In this document: piece by piece, positions 44,579-53,200 of the stretch | Layout: the number at the start of each line of letters is the position of its first letter | Numbering within the stretch: position 1 is the first letter of the stretch | Assembly: GCA_965231865.1 (NCBI GenBank) | Contig: CBDDOJ010000001.1 | Location: forward strand, 992,001-1,056,000 | DNA length: 64,000 bases | Origin: WTGA01 sp965231865 | GTDB taxonomy: Bacteria; Pseudomonadota; Gammaproteobacteria; Arenicellales; Poriferihabitantaceae | Direction: 5' to 3' | The notes under the pieces: generated by a model | Told to the model about the DNA's origin: nothing | The model's database searches: none | Seen by the model: only the letters and a program-made list of their open reading frames with translations | Program-made: the position numbers and the translations under genes

Positions 44579-45103
44579 TCAGGCGGTATTGCGTTTCAAG
44601 AGAAACTGGTTCTTGAACATCTCGATGGCGGTCATCACTTCAAAATCCTCAATGTCGTCATTGCTGAAACAATGGGTTTCCAGGAACAGCTGAAACGCCG
44701 CATGGGATTCACAGACGACCTCAACCAGCAGGTCAAACCGGCCGGAAACCCAGACGACATACACCACCTCATCAAATACAGAGAGCCGGTCGGCCACCTG
44801 TCGGGGGTTGGTCCGGTTGGACACCTTGATCCCGATCATTGCGTCAGCCTGGTACCGAATCGCCTGGGGGTCTGCCAGGGCGACAATCTTCAGCATCCCC
44901 GCCTCTTTCATCCATTGCACCCGGTTGCGGATGGTTCCCTCGGAGACATTCAGGGCGTTGGCAATATCCTTGAAGGCCAGCCGGCCATCCTCCTGCAGGA
45001 GTTTGATGATTTCCCGGTTCAGTTCTTCCGAGGGCAGGGATTTCTTTGAAATCTGAGTGGTTTCGGCACTATCGATTGCGGGGAACATAACCGGTGAATC
45101 CAA
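44579..45103 (-). CDS. Lrp/AsnC-family regulator
   Basis: 174 residues. N-terminal helix-turn-helix: LNREIIKLLQEDGRLAFKDI and LNVSEGTIRNRVQWMKEAGM. C-terminal RAM/ACT-like domain from about residue 90 (VSNRTNPRQVADRLSVFDEV). The protein has an N-terminal tail of about 25 residues before the DNA-binding domain. It lies 36 bases before the Rieske oxygenase gene on the same strand, so it probably regulates that operon, with an amino acid or related metabolite as signal. Confidence 0.9.
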   Translation of the reverse strand: MDSPVMFPAIDSAETTQISKKSLPSEELNREIIKLLQEDGRLAFKDIANALNVSEGTIRNRVQWMKEAGMLKIVALADPQAIRYQADAMIGIKVSNRTNPRQVADRLSVFDEVVYVVWVSGRFDLLVEVVCESHAAFQLFLETHCFSNDDIEDFEVMTAIEMFKNQFLLKRNTA

Positions 45104-45413
45104 CCAGACCTGAAAAATGAATAAAATTACGTTTTCAATATTTTATAGAAACTATTTTTCGTTATCAATATTAATTAACAAATATTTCTGCATATAATGT
45201 ATTTGTAGCAGAAAACAGCTCTTCCGGCGGGAGAACTTTCATCGGGTTCTGCGGGGCTTGCGGGACAAACCGTCCGGGGATGATTTCCGAAAATCCCCGG
45301 ACTGCAGTCCGCGAAACGGTTCATTCAGGGTACCGGGGCACCGAAACCCATGGAGCCATGGAGCCTGTCCAGCACGGTCCCCCATCGGTCATGGAACGGG
45401 GGTTCCTACCGTT
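45104..45413. promoter_or_regulatory. AT-rich intergenic region upstream of the Lrp gene
   Basis: About 310 bases between the Lrp gene and glyoxalase I. The part at 45115-45210 is very AT-rich. On the minus strand TTGATA (45163-45168) and TATAAA (45142-45147), 15 bases apart and about 39 bases before the Lrp start, could be its promoter, though the spacing is short. CAATATT occurs twice here (45136-45142 and 45166-45172), a possible Lrp-binding repeat. The rest, to 45413, shows nothing. Confidence 0.35.
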
Positions 45414-45842
45414 TCACGAGACCGGCTCGTTGAGTTCAATGGGGTAGCCATCCGGGTCCTTGATGAACGCCAGGATGCGGGTGCCGTTTTTCATGGGCGA
45501 GGGTTCCTTGGTGAATTCAACGCCATGCTGTTTCAGGTAGTCGCTGGTCGCATAGACATCCGAAACCTTGAGCGCAATATGTCCCCAGGCATTGCCGCGG
45601 TCATACGGTTCGGACTGGTCCCAGTTGTAGGTCAATTCGATGGTCGGCCCATCGTCCTCTCCCTGGTACCCGATGAATGTATTGGTAAACCTTCCCCCCG
45701 GGTATTCATTTTGCCGGAGCACCTTCATGCCCAGCACGCGGACATAGAAGTCCAGGCTCTTTTCCAGGTCGCTGACTCGCAGCATCGTATGGTCAATGCG
45801 AAAATCCGGGGTCCCCGGGTTGCTGGCTGTGGTTGTTTTCAT
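45414..45842 (-). CDS. gloA: Glyoxalase I / VOC metalloprotein
   Basis: 142 residues. Metal ligands appear in order: His in RIDHTMLRVSDLEKSLDFYV, Glu in PTIELTYNW, His in WGHIALKVSDVYATSDYLK and Glu in DGYPIELNEPV. This matches lactoylglutathione lyase, which isomerises the methylglyoxal-glutathione adduct. It lies downstream of a Rieske oxygenase gene, 30 bases away. A pathway-specific VOC enzyme is an alternative, but similarity to GloA is strong (GRFTNTFIGYQ, DRGNAWGHIA). Confidence 0.85.
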   Translation of the reverse strand: MKTTTASNPGTPDFRIDHTMLRVSDLEKSLDFYVRVLGMKVLRQNEYPGGRFTNTFIGYQGEDDGPTIELTYNWDQSEPYDRGNAWGHIALKVSDVYATSDYLKQHGVEFTKEPSPMKNGTRILAFIKDPDGYPIELNEPVS

Positions 45843-45872
45843 CTTGATCGTGTTGTTAAAGTTAAACTGATT

Positions 45873-46979
45873 TCAGTTGTGCGGGCGGGAAACCGACTCC
45901 ACCACCATTTCCTGGAATCGCCGAACACTGTCCTCCCAATGCGGGGACAGGGACCCGCCGCCGGCTGCCACATCCGAGACCCGGCCCTGCTGCAGCCGCT
46001 CACACATTTCATGGTCTTCCTTGTGCACATCATACCAGAGGCGACGAATCTGTTCGATCTCCGCTGCCGGCGTATCGTGGGATTCGTGCAGGTAAATGAC
46101 CCGCCGCTGGCGGGTCCGGCCGGCCCCTTCCGGAATATTCAGGTGAACCCCGATCTGGTCCGGTGCATAGGTACCCATCACAAAATTCGGAAACAGGGTC
46201 AAAAAGCGCGAGGTCACCGCCAGTGTCCCGTCCGTGTTCACCCCCTTGCTTTCGTCAATGTCACAGGCGCTGCCCAGGCAATGTCCGTCAATGATGGTGT
46301 AGTGGTCTTCAAGGGGCTGGCTGGTGGTCGTCTGGTGGACAAACTGCACATGGTAGGGCTCAATGAAATTTTCCATCAGGGTTTTCCAGTTCGTCTCCAG
46401 CAGGCCAAAATCAAGGGTGGCTACCGGCACAATCCTCGACAGGTCCACTCCCTCCAGCTGGTTTTCAAGGGGCCGGACAAACTCCCCGAAATCCCCGGCC
46501 CGGCCACTGATATTGACAAAAACCCAGTCATGCCAGGTTTGGCAGCGGATCGGTACCAGGCCATTTTCTTCCATTGAAAACCCTTCCGGCACCGTTCCCG
46601 GCAATCCGGCAAAATACGGTGCCGCCTTGAGATGGCCGTGCAGATCGTAGGACCACCGGTGATACGGGCACTGGATCAGCCTTCCACAGTTTTTCGTGGT
46701 CTCCACGAGTTTCAGGCAACGGTGCCGGCAGACATTGTGAAACGCCGAAATGGTCGCTTCGTCGCTGCGCACGATGAAAAAAGGCTTGCCGGCGACGGTG
46801 ACAGGCTGGACATCGCCGACCTTTTCCAGCTGGTGGGCAAAACCCACAAAGATCCAGTGGTCGGCAAAGATGGTCTGGTTTTCCACCCGGGAAAACGCTT
46901 CGTCGGTATAGACAAAGGCCGGCAGCCCCGGCTTGACCGGGGTACCCGGGTTCCAGAAGGTTTCAAACGAAGAACTCAT
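45873..46979 (-). CDS. Rieske oxygenase, choline monooxygenase / betaine demethylase type
   Basis: 368 residues. Rieske site CRHRCLKLVETTKNCGRLIQ followed by CPYHRWSYDLHG. Iron site in NWKTLMENFIEPYHVQFVHQ, the pattern of glycine-betaine and stachydrine demethylases. The N-terminal FVYTDEAFSRVENQTIFADH is also typical of that type. Downstream on its strand lies gloA; upstream a cupin. Substrate is likely a quaternary ammonium or related compound by family, unproven. Confidence 0.88.
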   Translation of the reverse strand: MSSSFETFWNPGTPVKPGLPAFVYTDEAFSRVENQTIFADHWIFVGFAHQLEKVGDVQPVTVAGKPFFIVRSDEATISAFHNVCRHRCLKLVETTKNCGRLIQCPYHRWSYDLHGHLKAAPYFAGLPGTVPEGFSMEENGLVPIRCQTWHDWVFVNISGRAGDFGEFVRPLENQLEGVDLSRIVPVATLDFGLLETNWKTLMENFIEPYHVQFVHQTTTSQPLEDHYTIIDGHCLGSACDIDESKGVNTDGTLAVTSRFLTLFPNFVMGTYAPDQIGVHLNIPEGAGRTRQRRVIYLHESHDTPAAEIEQIRRLWYDVHKEDHEMCERLQQGRVSDVAAGGGSLSPHWEDSVRRFQEMVVESVSRPHN

Positions 46980-47164
46980 TCCCGCTCTCGCTGGTCAATT
47001 TCCACCGTACCGGCACGGTGACCGGGGCCATGGAAAAATGGGATGTCCGCCCGCCTTTCAGGATTTCCCGGCACCCCACCGCTGGCCCTGGTTCGGTGGA
47101 CCCCGTCAGCAGATTCAATCGGTGCCGTTTCGTCATCTTGTCGCCAATGAAACCCGCCCTGTCC

Positions 47165-47566
47165 TCACTGGTCCGCTTTGGGCATGTCGGCGGGATCGAT
47201 TCCCGGCACATGGGTCACACCCGACAGTTCTTTCCAGTTCACCGGCCAGGCCGCGTAAAAAATAACACATTTCTGGTCGGCCTCATATTTCACATGATTG
47301 TCCTTGGGGACATACATCAGGTCCCCCGGTTCCAGCACATAGTCCTCTCCATCCACGACGAGGCGGAACGTACCCTGATGGCAAAATATCAACTCGTCAC
47401 AGGTCAGGTCCCAGGGGACGGACACCCTGTTCAGGAAATTCACCCCGCCGGCCATGCTCGCGCCCATTTTCGTGTTCACAAAGGGTTTGATGAACGTGCC
47501 GCCTTCTTCCAGGGTTTCCAGTCGGTCAGAGATCTCTTCGAATCGATATACGGATGGTTTAGCCAT
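47165..47566 (-). CDS. Cupin-domain protein
   Basis: 133 residues. Cupin motif 1 is around DELIFCHQGTFRLVVDGEDY with PGDLMYVPKDNHVKYEA completing the barrel. Normal motif-1 histidines are largely replaced, so metal binding is doubtful. It lies upstream of the Rieske oxygenase on the same strand and divergent from a LysR gene, so it is probably part of that catabolic unit as a sugar- or acid-binding or isomerase-like enzyme. Confidence 0.78.
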   Translation of the reverse strand: MAKPSVYRFEEISDRLETLEEGGTFIKPFVNTKMGASMAGGVNFLNRVSVPWDLTCDELIFCHQGTFRLVVDGEDYVLEPGDLMYVPKDNHVKYEADQKCVIFYAAWPVNWKELSGVTHVPGIDPADMPKADQ

Positions 47567-47644
47567 GTTATTTTCTTGTCTGCAAATGAATGATGGGAAA
47601 GATATTATTGAGAAATAATTTAGATTACAATTGAGATTAATTCA

Positions 47645-47662
47645 GTTATTGCTGAGAATAAC
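47645..47662. promoter_or_regulatory. Probable LysR binding site between cupin and LysR genes
   Basis: GTTATT-N6-AATAAC is a perfect inverted repeat ending eight bases before the LysR ATG at 47670. It sits in an AT-rich divergent region, inside a wider imperfect palindrome TTGAG...CTCAA. Position and symmetry fit autoregulation by the adjacent LysR protein together with control of the divergent cupin/Rieske genes. Confidence 0.5.
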
Positions 47663-47669
47663 TCAATAT

Positions 47670-48575
47670 ATGAATACCAACCGGCTGCCTCCGCTGAATG
47701 CCCTGCGGGCATTCGAATCCGTCTCCCGCCACCACCAGGTGACCCGCGCCGCCCGGGAACTGTCCGTCAGCCCTTCTGCGGTCAGCCATTTGATCCGGCG
47801 GCTTGAGCACGACCTGGAGGTGCCGCTGGTGAAACGGGTCGGACGCAACATCGCACTCACCGAAATCGGCGAGAAAATGGCCCCGGAACTGCAGGAGATC
47901 TTTCGTTCCCTTTCCCGGGTCGTGGGAGAAGTCCGCACACTGGCCAACCAGGACCTGCTGACCGTGAGCCTGCGACCCTATTTCGCCGTGAAATGGCTGG
48001 CACCCAGGCTGAACCGGTTCTGGGCCAGGCACCCCGACGTGGAATTGCGGCTCCATCATACCAACCAGCCGGTGGATTTCCGGTCCGAAAACATCGACCT
48101 GGCCATTGAATGGTCCAAGGGGGACCGGGACGGCATCCGGAATTTCCAACTCGTGCCCGGAGAACTGACCCCGGTATTCAGCCCGAAACTGGGCGGGGCG
48201 AACCGCATCCGGTCCCCCGAAGACCTGCTGGACTTTACGCTGCTCCGGGAGACGGATTATGACAGCTGGTCGGACTGGTTTGCCCTGTTCGGGAAGCCGC
48301 CGCCCGACGATGCCGGGTCACTGCACATTGACGACAGCAATGTCCGCAACCAGGCCGCCCTGGATGGCCAGGGCATTGAACTGAGTTGCCGGACCCTGGT
48401 CCGGGACGATGTGACCGAAGGCCGGTTACTGGCCCCTTTCCGGGAATCCATCGGCAGCTTTTCATATTACCTGGTCGAACCGGTCCATGCGCCCCTTTCC
48501 CGGGCCGCCACCGACTTCAAGAACTGGATCCTGGACGAAGTCCATCCCGGCCATCCCCCGGTCGCTTCCCGATGA
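47670..48575 (+). CDS. LysR-family regulator, GcvA-like (first of two)
   Basis: 301 residues from the ATG at 47670. The helix-turn-helix is LPPLNALRAFESVSRHHQVT, then ELSVSPSAVSHLIRRLEHDL, with the GcvA-group opening PPLNALRAFE. The effector domain follows from about residue 92. It is divergent from the cupin-Rieske genes, and its stop overlaps the start of a second GcvA-like gene by four bases, so both are cotranscribed. Confidence 0.9.
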   Translation: MNTNRLPPLNALRAFESVSRHHQVTRAARELSVSPSAVSHLIRRLEHDLEVPLVKRVGRNIALTEIGEKMAPELQEIFRSLSRVVGEVRTLANQDLLTVSLRPYFAVKWLAPRLNRFWARHPDVELRLHHTNQPVDFRSENIDLAIEWSKGDRDGIRNFQLVPGELTPVFSPKLGGANRIRSPEDLLDFTLLRETDYDSWSDWFALFGKPPPDDAGSLHIDDSNVRNQAALDGQGIELSCRTLVRDDVTEGRLLAPFRESIGSFSYYLVEPVHAPLSRAATDFKNWILDEVHPGHPPVASR

Positions 48576-49498
48576 AAAACCTGCGGTCCATCCTGCCGCC
48601 CATGGACACCCTGGCCACGTTTGAGGCTGCCGCACGATTGCAGAGCTTCACCCGGGCCGCAGAGGAACTCCACCTTACCCAGGCGGCGGTGAGCCGGCAG
48701 ATCCGGTTGCTGGAGGAAAACCTCGGAACATCGCTGTTTCACCGGGCGCATCGGGCCGTCTCGCTGACCCCCATGGGAAAATCATTCCAAAGCACCGTTG
48801 CCCTGGCGTTGGCCCACATCGCCAATGCCGCCGTGGAGCATCGGGGAACCACCCCGAAAACCCATCTCAACCTCGGTGCGGACCAGTCCATTGCCTGGTT
48901 GTGGCTTATGCCCCGGTTGGCCGGGTTTCGCGAAGCGTACCCGGAAATCAATGTCCGCCTGGTGGCCTCGGACAACAAATCGGACTGCCTCGCTTCCGAG
49001 ATCGATATTGCCATCGCCTTTGGTCCGGACGACTGGCCGGGGTTTACGTCGGAAGAACTGTTTGGTGAAGAGATTTTTCCGGTCTGCAGTCCAACCTACC
49101 TGCAAACCCGGAAGATCGAATCCAGTGAAGACCTGCTGCGGTGTACGTTGCTGGAGCTGGAGGACGACACGTGGGGCTGGGTGAACTGGAGAATGTGGCT
49201 CACCAGCCAGGGAGTCCACTCACCGGTCAAAACCCGGTCCATCCAGATCAACAACTATCCCATGGTGCTGCAAAGTGCACGCAACAGCATGGGCATCGCG
49301 CTCGGCTGGCGTCATCTGGTCGACGACATGGTCCAGGCGAAAGAACTGGTCGTTCCCGTGCCGTGTCACATGCACACCGGCAACGGGTACTACCTGCTCA
49401 TCCGGGAAGTGGTCCCCGTTTCTCCCGGTGCACAGGCTTTCAGGCAGTGGGCACTGGAAGAACAGGCTACGCACGGGGGCAGCAAGCCAGACAGATGA
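48572..49498 (+). CDS. LysR-family regulator, GcvA-like (second of two)
   Basis: 308 residues from the ATG at 48572, which overlaps the stop of the first regulator (ATGA). The opening PPMDTLATFEAAARLQSFTR and HLTQAAVSRQIRLLEENLGT give the helix-turn-helix. The effector domain carries LNLGADQSIAWLWLMPRLAG. The two regulators are clearly different proteins rather than a fresh duplication. Tandem regulators of this type could form heterodimers or read two signals. Confidence 0.9.
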   Translation: MKNLRSILPPMDTLATFEAAARLQSFTRAAEELHLTQAAVSRQIRLLEENLGTSLFHRAHRAVSLTPMGKSFQSTVALALAHIANAAVEHRGTTPKTHLNLGADQSIAWLWLMPRLAGFREAYPEINVRLVASDNKSDCLASEIDIAIAFGPDDWPGFTSEELFGEEIFPVCSPTYLQTRKIESSEDLLRCTLLELEDDTWGWVNWRMWLTSQGVHSPVKTRSIQINNYPMVLQSARNSMGIALGWRHLVDDMVQAKELVVPVPCHMHTGNGYYLLIREVVPVSPGAQAFRQWALEEQATHGGSKPDR

Positions 49499-49582
49499 GG
49501 GTCGTTGCACACACTTGTCCGGAGCACTCCTACCCCCCCCCCCGCCCTACGTCCCTTTTCTTTTCTTCTCCGCGACAGCTTT

Positions 49583-49765
49583 CTAACGCCTCGGGACCGA
49601 CCTCGGCGAGAACCGCCGTTCCGCAGCCCGTCTCTCGTTCTTCCTGATCTCCCTTTCGATCTCGAGGACCGTCTCCTTCATTGCCGTCGAGTATTCTTTC
49701 AGAATGCCTTCATCCACCGCCTTGGCGCCCTTCTTGTCCAGATAATCATTCAGTCTTCTGTTCAT
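49583..49765 (-). CDS. Small charged helical protein
   Basis: 60 residues: starts MNRRLNDYLDKKGAKAVDEG and continues with a Glu/Arg/Lys-rich helix (ETVLEIEREIRKNERRA). I know no family. Its codon pattern and the GGGGGAAACGC just before the ATG are compatible with a real gene, but it could be spurious. It lies convergent to the second LysR gene at the edge of a mobile zone. Confidence 0.4.
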   Translation of the reverse strand: MNRRLNDYLDKKGAKAVDEGILKEYSTAMKETVLEIEREIRKNERRAAERRFSPRSVPRR

Positions 49766-50083
49766 GCGTTTCCCCCTGGTTCAGATACATTTATATCATT
49801 ACGCTAATCGATCAACCGATCGCAGATTGGTCTCCATGCGGCTCAACGGCCTATCCGCGGGTCGTCGAAGCGGGATTTCACGCCACTTCGGTACCGACGA
49901 GGATCGATCGAATGCGATTGCCCGTGATTATGACACAGCCACATGGGCTGTTCGTCCTTGCGGCTCGCACTGGCATCCAACGCCTATTGAGATGACTTTT
50001 GCCCCCTGGCTGCCTACCAAATCAGGTATTTTCGGGTATAATCGGGTATGGTGCTTTACAGACAGGGGTGGCCAGAGGCTGAA
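49766..50083. other. Gap before the Fic gene
   Basis: About 318 bases with open frames but no recognised product. One plus frame (DRSNAIARDYDTATWAVRPC and after) reads like a fragment of a protein, possibly a remnant, without a known match. Near its end GGTATTTTCGGGTATAATCGGGTAT holds TATAAT about 50 bases before the Fic start, a possible -10 box. Confidence 0.35.
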
Positions 50084-51160
50084 ATGAAAGAACCGAAAAT
50101 AGCCATTAACCACGAATTCTTGCAGCTTATAGCAGAGCTGGATGAGTTTAAGGGCAAGTGGGAATTACTCAAAACAATGTCTCCCGAGCGGCTTCAGCAA
50201 CTGCGCAAGGTCGCGACTATAGAAAGCATTGGATCATCCACACGGATTGAAGGCGCAAAGCTGACGGATATCCAAATAGAGACGCTGCTATCCAATCTTA
50301 CCTCTACCCCATTTAAAACCCGTGATGAACAGGAAGTGGCTGGTTATGCCGAAGCCATGGATATGGTATTCCAGGCTTATGAAGATTTGCACATCACTGA
50401 AAATCATATCCGGCAACTACACCAGGTATTGCTAAGGCACAGTACCAAAGACGAACGCCATCGAGGGGCTTACAAAACCCTTTCCAACCAGGTTGTCACC
50501 ACGGATGAACAGGGTGTGGAAATCGGTATTGTTTTCGAAACCACTACTCCCTTTGACACCCCAAGGGAAATGGAAGAACTGGTTAGATGGACAAGCAAAG
50601 CCATTGACGAAGCATCAATGCACCCTTTGTTAATTATCGCTGTGTTTAACGTAGTCTTTCTTGCTATTCACCCTTTCCAGGATGGTAACGGAAGGCTGTC
50701 TCGCATTCTGATAACACTCATGCTATTGCGTGCCGGTTATGACTATGTGCTCTATGCATCGCTGGAGAGCATTGTTGAAGAAAACAAAGACCTTTATTAC
50801 AAAGCCTTAAGGCGCACGCAGACAACCCTGAAAACCGAAGTGGCAGACTGGCAACCCTGGCTTGGTTTTTTCCTGCGCTGTTTAAAAAAACAGAAGAGTA
50901 ATCTTTCCAGAAAATTAGAAAAAGAGCAGCTGGAAAACGAGCAACCACAGACAAATGACGATGCTGACTTGCCCACCTTGTCCGTTCAGGTGCTGGAGTT
51001 GTTTAGCAGAAACGACCGGCTCACCATTGCTGAAATGGTTGAATTAATCGGAGCTAACCAGAATACGCTTAAGGTTAGATTACGAGAGTTGGTTAATGCC
51101 GGACGACTTCAGCGGTATGGCAAAGGACGTGCAACTTGGTACAGGCTGGCTAACAAATAA
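50084..51160 (+). CDS. Fic-domain protein (AMPylator) with N-terminal Fic_N and C-terminal winged helix
   Basis: 358 residues from the ATG at 50084; an ATG at 50048 is also in frame. The Fic active site is FLAIHPFQDGNGRLSRILIT near residue 206, complete with the catalytic His. An N-terminal region with SIGSSTRIEGAKLTD carries the [S/T]xxxE[G/N] inhibitory helix motif, so activity is self-restrained. The C-terminus (LTIAEMVELIGANQNTLKVR) is a winged helix-turn-helix. Codons are AT-richer than the flanking chromosomal genes, suggesting transfer. Target is unknown. Confidence 0.88.
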   Translation: MKEPKIAINHEFLQLIAELDEFKGKWELLKTMSPERLQQLRKVATIESIGSSTRIEGAKLTDIQIETLLSNLTSTPFKTRDEQEVAGYAEAMDMVFQAYEDLHITENHIRQLHQVLLRHSTKDERHRGAYKTLSNQVVTTDEQGVEIGIVFETTTPFDTPREMEELVRWTSKAIDEASMHPLLIIAVFNVVFLAIHPFQDGNGRLSRILITLMLLRAGYDYVLYASLESIVEENKDLYYKALRRTQTTLKTEVADWQPWLGFFLRCLKKQKSNLSRKLEKEQLENEQPQTNDDADLPTLSVQVLELFSRNDRLTIAEMVELIGANQNTLKVRLRELVNAGRLQRYGKGRATWYRLANK

Positions 51161-51195
51161 AACAATTATGGGTAAGAGATGTTTGTATGGGTTTC

Positions 51196-51215
51196 TTATG
51201 TTGAATTCAACATAA
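51196..51215. repeat. 20-base perfect palindrome
   Basis: TTATGTTGAATTCAACATAA reads identically on both strands. It lies 36 bases after the Fic stop. It could be an operator or a recombination site; without a T-run it is not a standard terminator. Confidence 0.7.
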
Positions 51216-51334
51216 ACGAGCTGTCCACACGGTCCGAAGGAGGCGAACTGGTCCGAAGGACTCGTCCACAAATCCACGGGCCCTCCCGGACCCACTGGTA
51301 CTGATTTCCGTGTACCGTCGGGCCGATTCATCGG

Positions 51335-51399
51335 TGGTCTGTTTCATGGCGTTCAATCTCATGGGGTTCGTGTCTCGACCGAAGGTGGGGGCGGACCAT
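51335..51399 (-). repeat. 65-base repeat, copy 2
   Basis: Reverse-complement match to 30004-30068 with about six differences. In this copy the sequence continues on the outer side into the 25-base repeat CCATAGATGGCATTTT. Confidence 0.8.
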
Positions 51400-51411
51400 A
51401 GATGGCATTTT
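51387..51411 (+). repeat. 25-base direct repeat, copy 1 (left of AAA ATPase)
   Basis: GGGGGCGGACCATAGATGG then CATTTT; repeated at 52977-53001 with one difference (T for C). The two copies bracket the AAA ATPase gene. Confidence 0.75.
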
Positions 51412-51618
51412 ATTTGGCCACTGCTCTCCGGGGTGCACCGGTTCTATGGAAGCATGTCTTTCGATCATCAGTGACAGTCCTCTATGCCTACATCCACAAC
51501 CAAGGCGGCGGAGTCCTTGCGTGGCTGGCTATGCTTAATTGCGATGTTCCAACCGAATTTGGTTATTGACGTAAGTCATCAAGCTCGGGATACCCGGTTC
51601 GTAGTAAGCTCCGCTCAC

Positions 51619-52704
51619 CTACCAGACATATCCCAGGTGGAAAAGTTGCTCGAGTTTTTTCATCACACGCTCATTCGTGGTCGGCTCATCGCCCGCCAGA
51701 CCGCTTTTAATCGCTTCCTCCAACGTGCTTTCATGCAGAATCAGTGAGCCAGACTGGAGAAAAGCCTCGGCAACACTCTCAGCCACCGGCAGCAAACTCA
51801 TTTTTTTTATCTCATTGCGCCGGACCTGATACATCGCGTTTTGCTTTGTGATGACCTCTTCCTCCACCGCATTGACGGTCTCCGCAGTAATTTCAGTCTC
51901 TCCGGTTTGGTTCAGCCTTCGGGCCAGGCAATCTCCCCAGACCTGGATGAAAAAGGGATAGCAGTGGGTCTGCTCTACGATGTACTCAATGACACCGGGG
52001 GCAAAGGTGATGCCGGCCTCCTGCAAGGGAACGCTGATCGCCTGACCAGCCTCTTGCGGTGACAAGCGCCCCAAAGGAAGGATTTCGCTGCGTTCCCAGA
52101 ACGAGGCATTGGCTTTGCCCAAGGTGGCTTCAAGATTCGGTGTGCCGGCCAGCACCAGCAGAAACGGACAACCTTCCAATCGAACGGTCTGACTGGCGTT
52201 CAACAGCGATTCAGCCATCGCTGGCACCAATCGGTGCGCTTCGTCTATGATCAGGATAAACGGCTTGTTCCCACTTCGCTCCTGAAGGAGTTTTCGGATA
52301 GTCACAGAGGCCAGGGACAAATCCACTTCCGTTTTGGCTTGAAAGAGTCCTCCGACCCCTCCGGAAACCTCCACTGACTTGAAACGCTTGCGTACTGCCT
52401 GATGGTCCTCCATCAGGCGGCCAGACAGCGCATCCAGGGTTCTCAGTTCATCTGGAGTGACCCGTAGAATGTCCAGCTTCGAGGCTTCTTGTCGGCGGGT
52501 CTCTTTTTGCAGATAACGCAGCAGAGCGGTCTTGCCGTTGCCCCGGGGGCCATAGAGAATGAGGTTCCGATGGGTGGGTTTTTTGTTTTTCAAGGATTTC
52601 ACACAAGCCTGGAAATAGGCCTGTTCTTCCTTGCGACCCGCCAGATACGGAGGAACGCCGCCATCGCCGGGCGTAAACAGATCGGTCAAATCAGAACCGC
52701 TCAT
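51619..52704 (-). CDS. AAA ATP-binding protein
   Basis: 361 residues. Walker A LILYGPRGNGKTALLRYL near residue 50, Walker B FILIIDEAHRLVPAMAESLL, and sensor-like LVLAGTPNLEATL with an ERSEILPLGRLSPQEAG helical lid. The layout is that of ExeA/TniB/MCM-fold AAA ATPases; a TniB- or Orc-like role is possible, but no transposase is adjacent. The C-terminus (NERVMKKLEQLFHLGYVW) looks like the end of a winged helix. It is bracketed by the 25-base repeats at 51387 and 52977, suggesting a mobile origin. Confidence 0.8.
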   Translation of the reverse strand: MSGSDLTDLFTPGDGGVPPYLAGRKEEQAYFQACVKSLKNKKPTHRNLILYGPRGNGKTALLRYLQKETRRQEASKLDILRVTPDELRTLDALSGRLMEDHQAVRKRFKSVEVSGGVGGLFQAKTEVDLSLASVTIRKLLQERSGNKPFILIIDEAHRLVPAMAESLLNASQTVRLEGCPFLLVLAGTPNLEATLGKANASFWERSEILPLGRLSPQEAGQAISVPLQEAGITFAPGVIEYIVEQTHCYPFFIQVWGDCLARRLNQTGETEITAETVNAVEEEVITKQNAMYQVRRNEIKKMSLLPVAESVAEAFLQSGSLILHESTLEEAIKSGLAGDEPTTNERVMKKLEQLFHLGYVW

Positions 52705-52976
52705 TTTCTTTTCCTGAAAAAGGATCTTTTTGTGTTCATGGAGACTATCACACTACATTTAGTGTGGTTGGCTGGTAGATTTGTCCAACGGGAGATGAGC
52801 CTGATATGGGATCATTGGACAATCAATCCACCATCCCACAAAACTCCTCAACCCCTTAGCGTGGGGTCGTCCGCGCACTACACAACCGGAACATTTCTTC
52901 CGGTATCGGAAATGCTTTTGTCCAGAGGTTTGATGCCGCTGACATCCATATCCGCATTTGCAAGGCCCGAGCAAGA

Positions 52977-53001
52977 GGGGGCGGATCATAGATGGCATTT
53001 T
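52977..53001 (+). repeat. 25-base direct repeat, copy 2 (right of AAA ATPase)
   Basis: Matches 51387-51411 with one difference. It runs straight into the inverted repeat at 53001-53032. Confidence 0.75.
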
Positions 53002-53032
53002 CAGTGAAATCCGGTACTTGGAATTTCACTGA
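53001..53032. repeat. Short inverted repeat
   Basis: TCAGTGAAAT and ATTTCACTGA form a perfect 10-base stem around a 12-base loop. No T-run follows, so a terminator is unlikely; an element end or operator is possible. Confidence 0.6.
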
Positions 53033-53200
53033 AAGTTGCCGCTCAATACACGTAACAAATGCCAGAGCCCACCAGGGGGCCGACCGAGAACTCATTGGTT
53101 TTGAAAATATCCTGCACCACAGAAATTTTCCAGCCCACAAACCGAATGCGGTGGCTTCCTGTCCGGCATTTTGACCCAGGACACCCCCCTTCGCATCCGC

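Larger units (their letters stand above)
51161..51618. other. Gap with repeats between Fic and AAA ATPase genes
   Basis: 458 bases without a recognised gene. It holds a 20-base perfect palindrome, a 65-base repeat shared with the PT island and a 25-base repeat shared with 52977-53001. Two GGTCCGAAGGA copies also lie near 51230-51260. The content suggests worn mobile-element ends. Confidence 0.6.
52705..53200. other. Gap with repeats downstream of the third Rieske gene
   Basis: 496 bases. The AAA ATPase promoter should lie near 52705-52780. The rest holds the second copy of the 25-base repeat and a short inverted repeat. Frames here are short and give no known protein; a worn transposon fragment is likely. 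Confidence 0.5.

Noticed and set aside
43232..45049. 605-residue plus frame across the Rieske and Lrp genes
   Set aside because: It crosses two clear minus-strand genes and has no motif of its own.
45195..45206. TATAAT box on the plus strand upstream of gloA
   Set aside because: No plus-strand gene follows, and the -35 region is poor; probably chance in AT-rich DNA.
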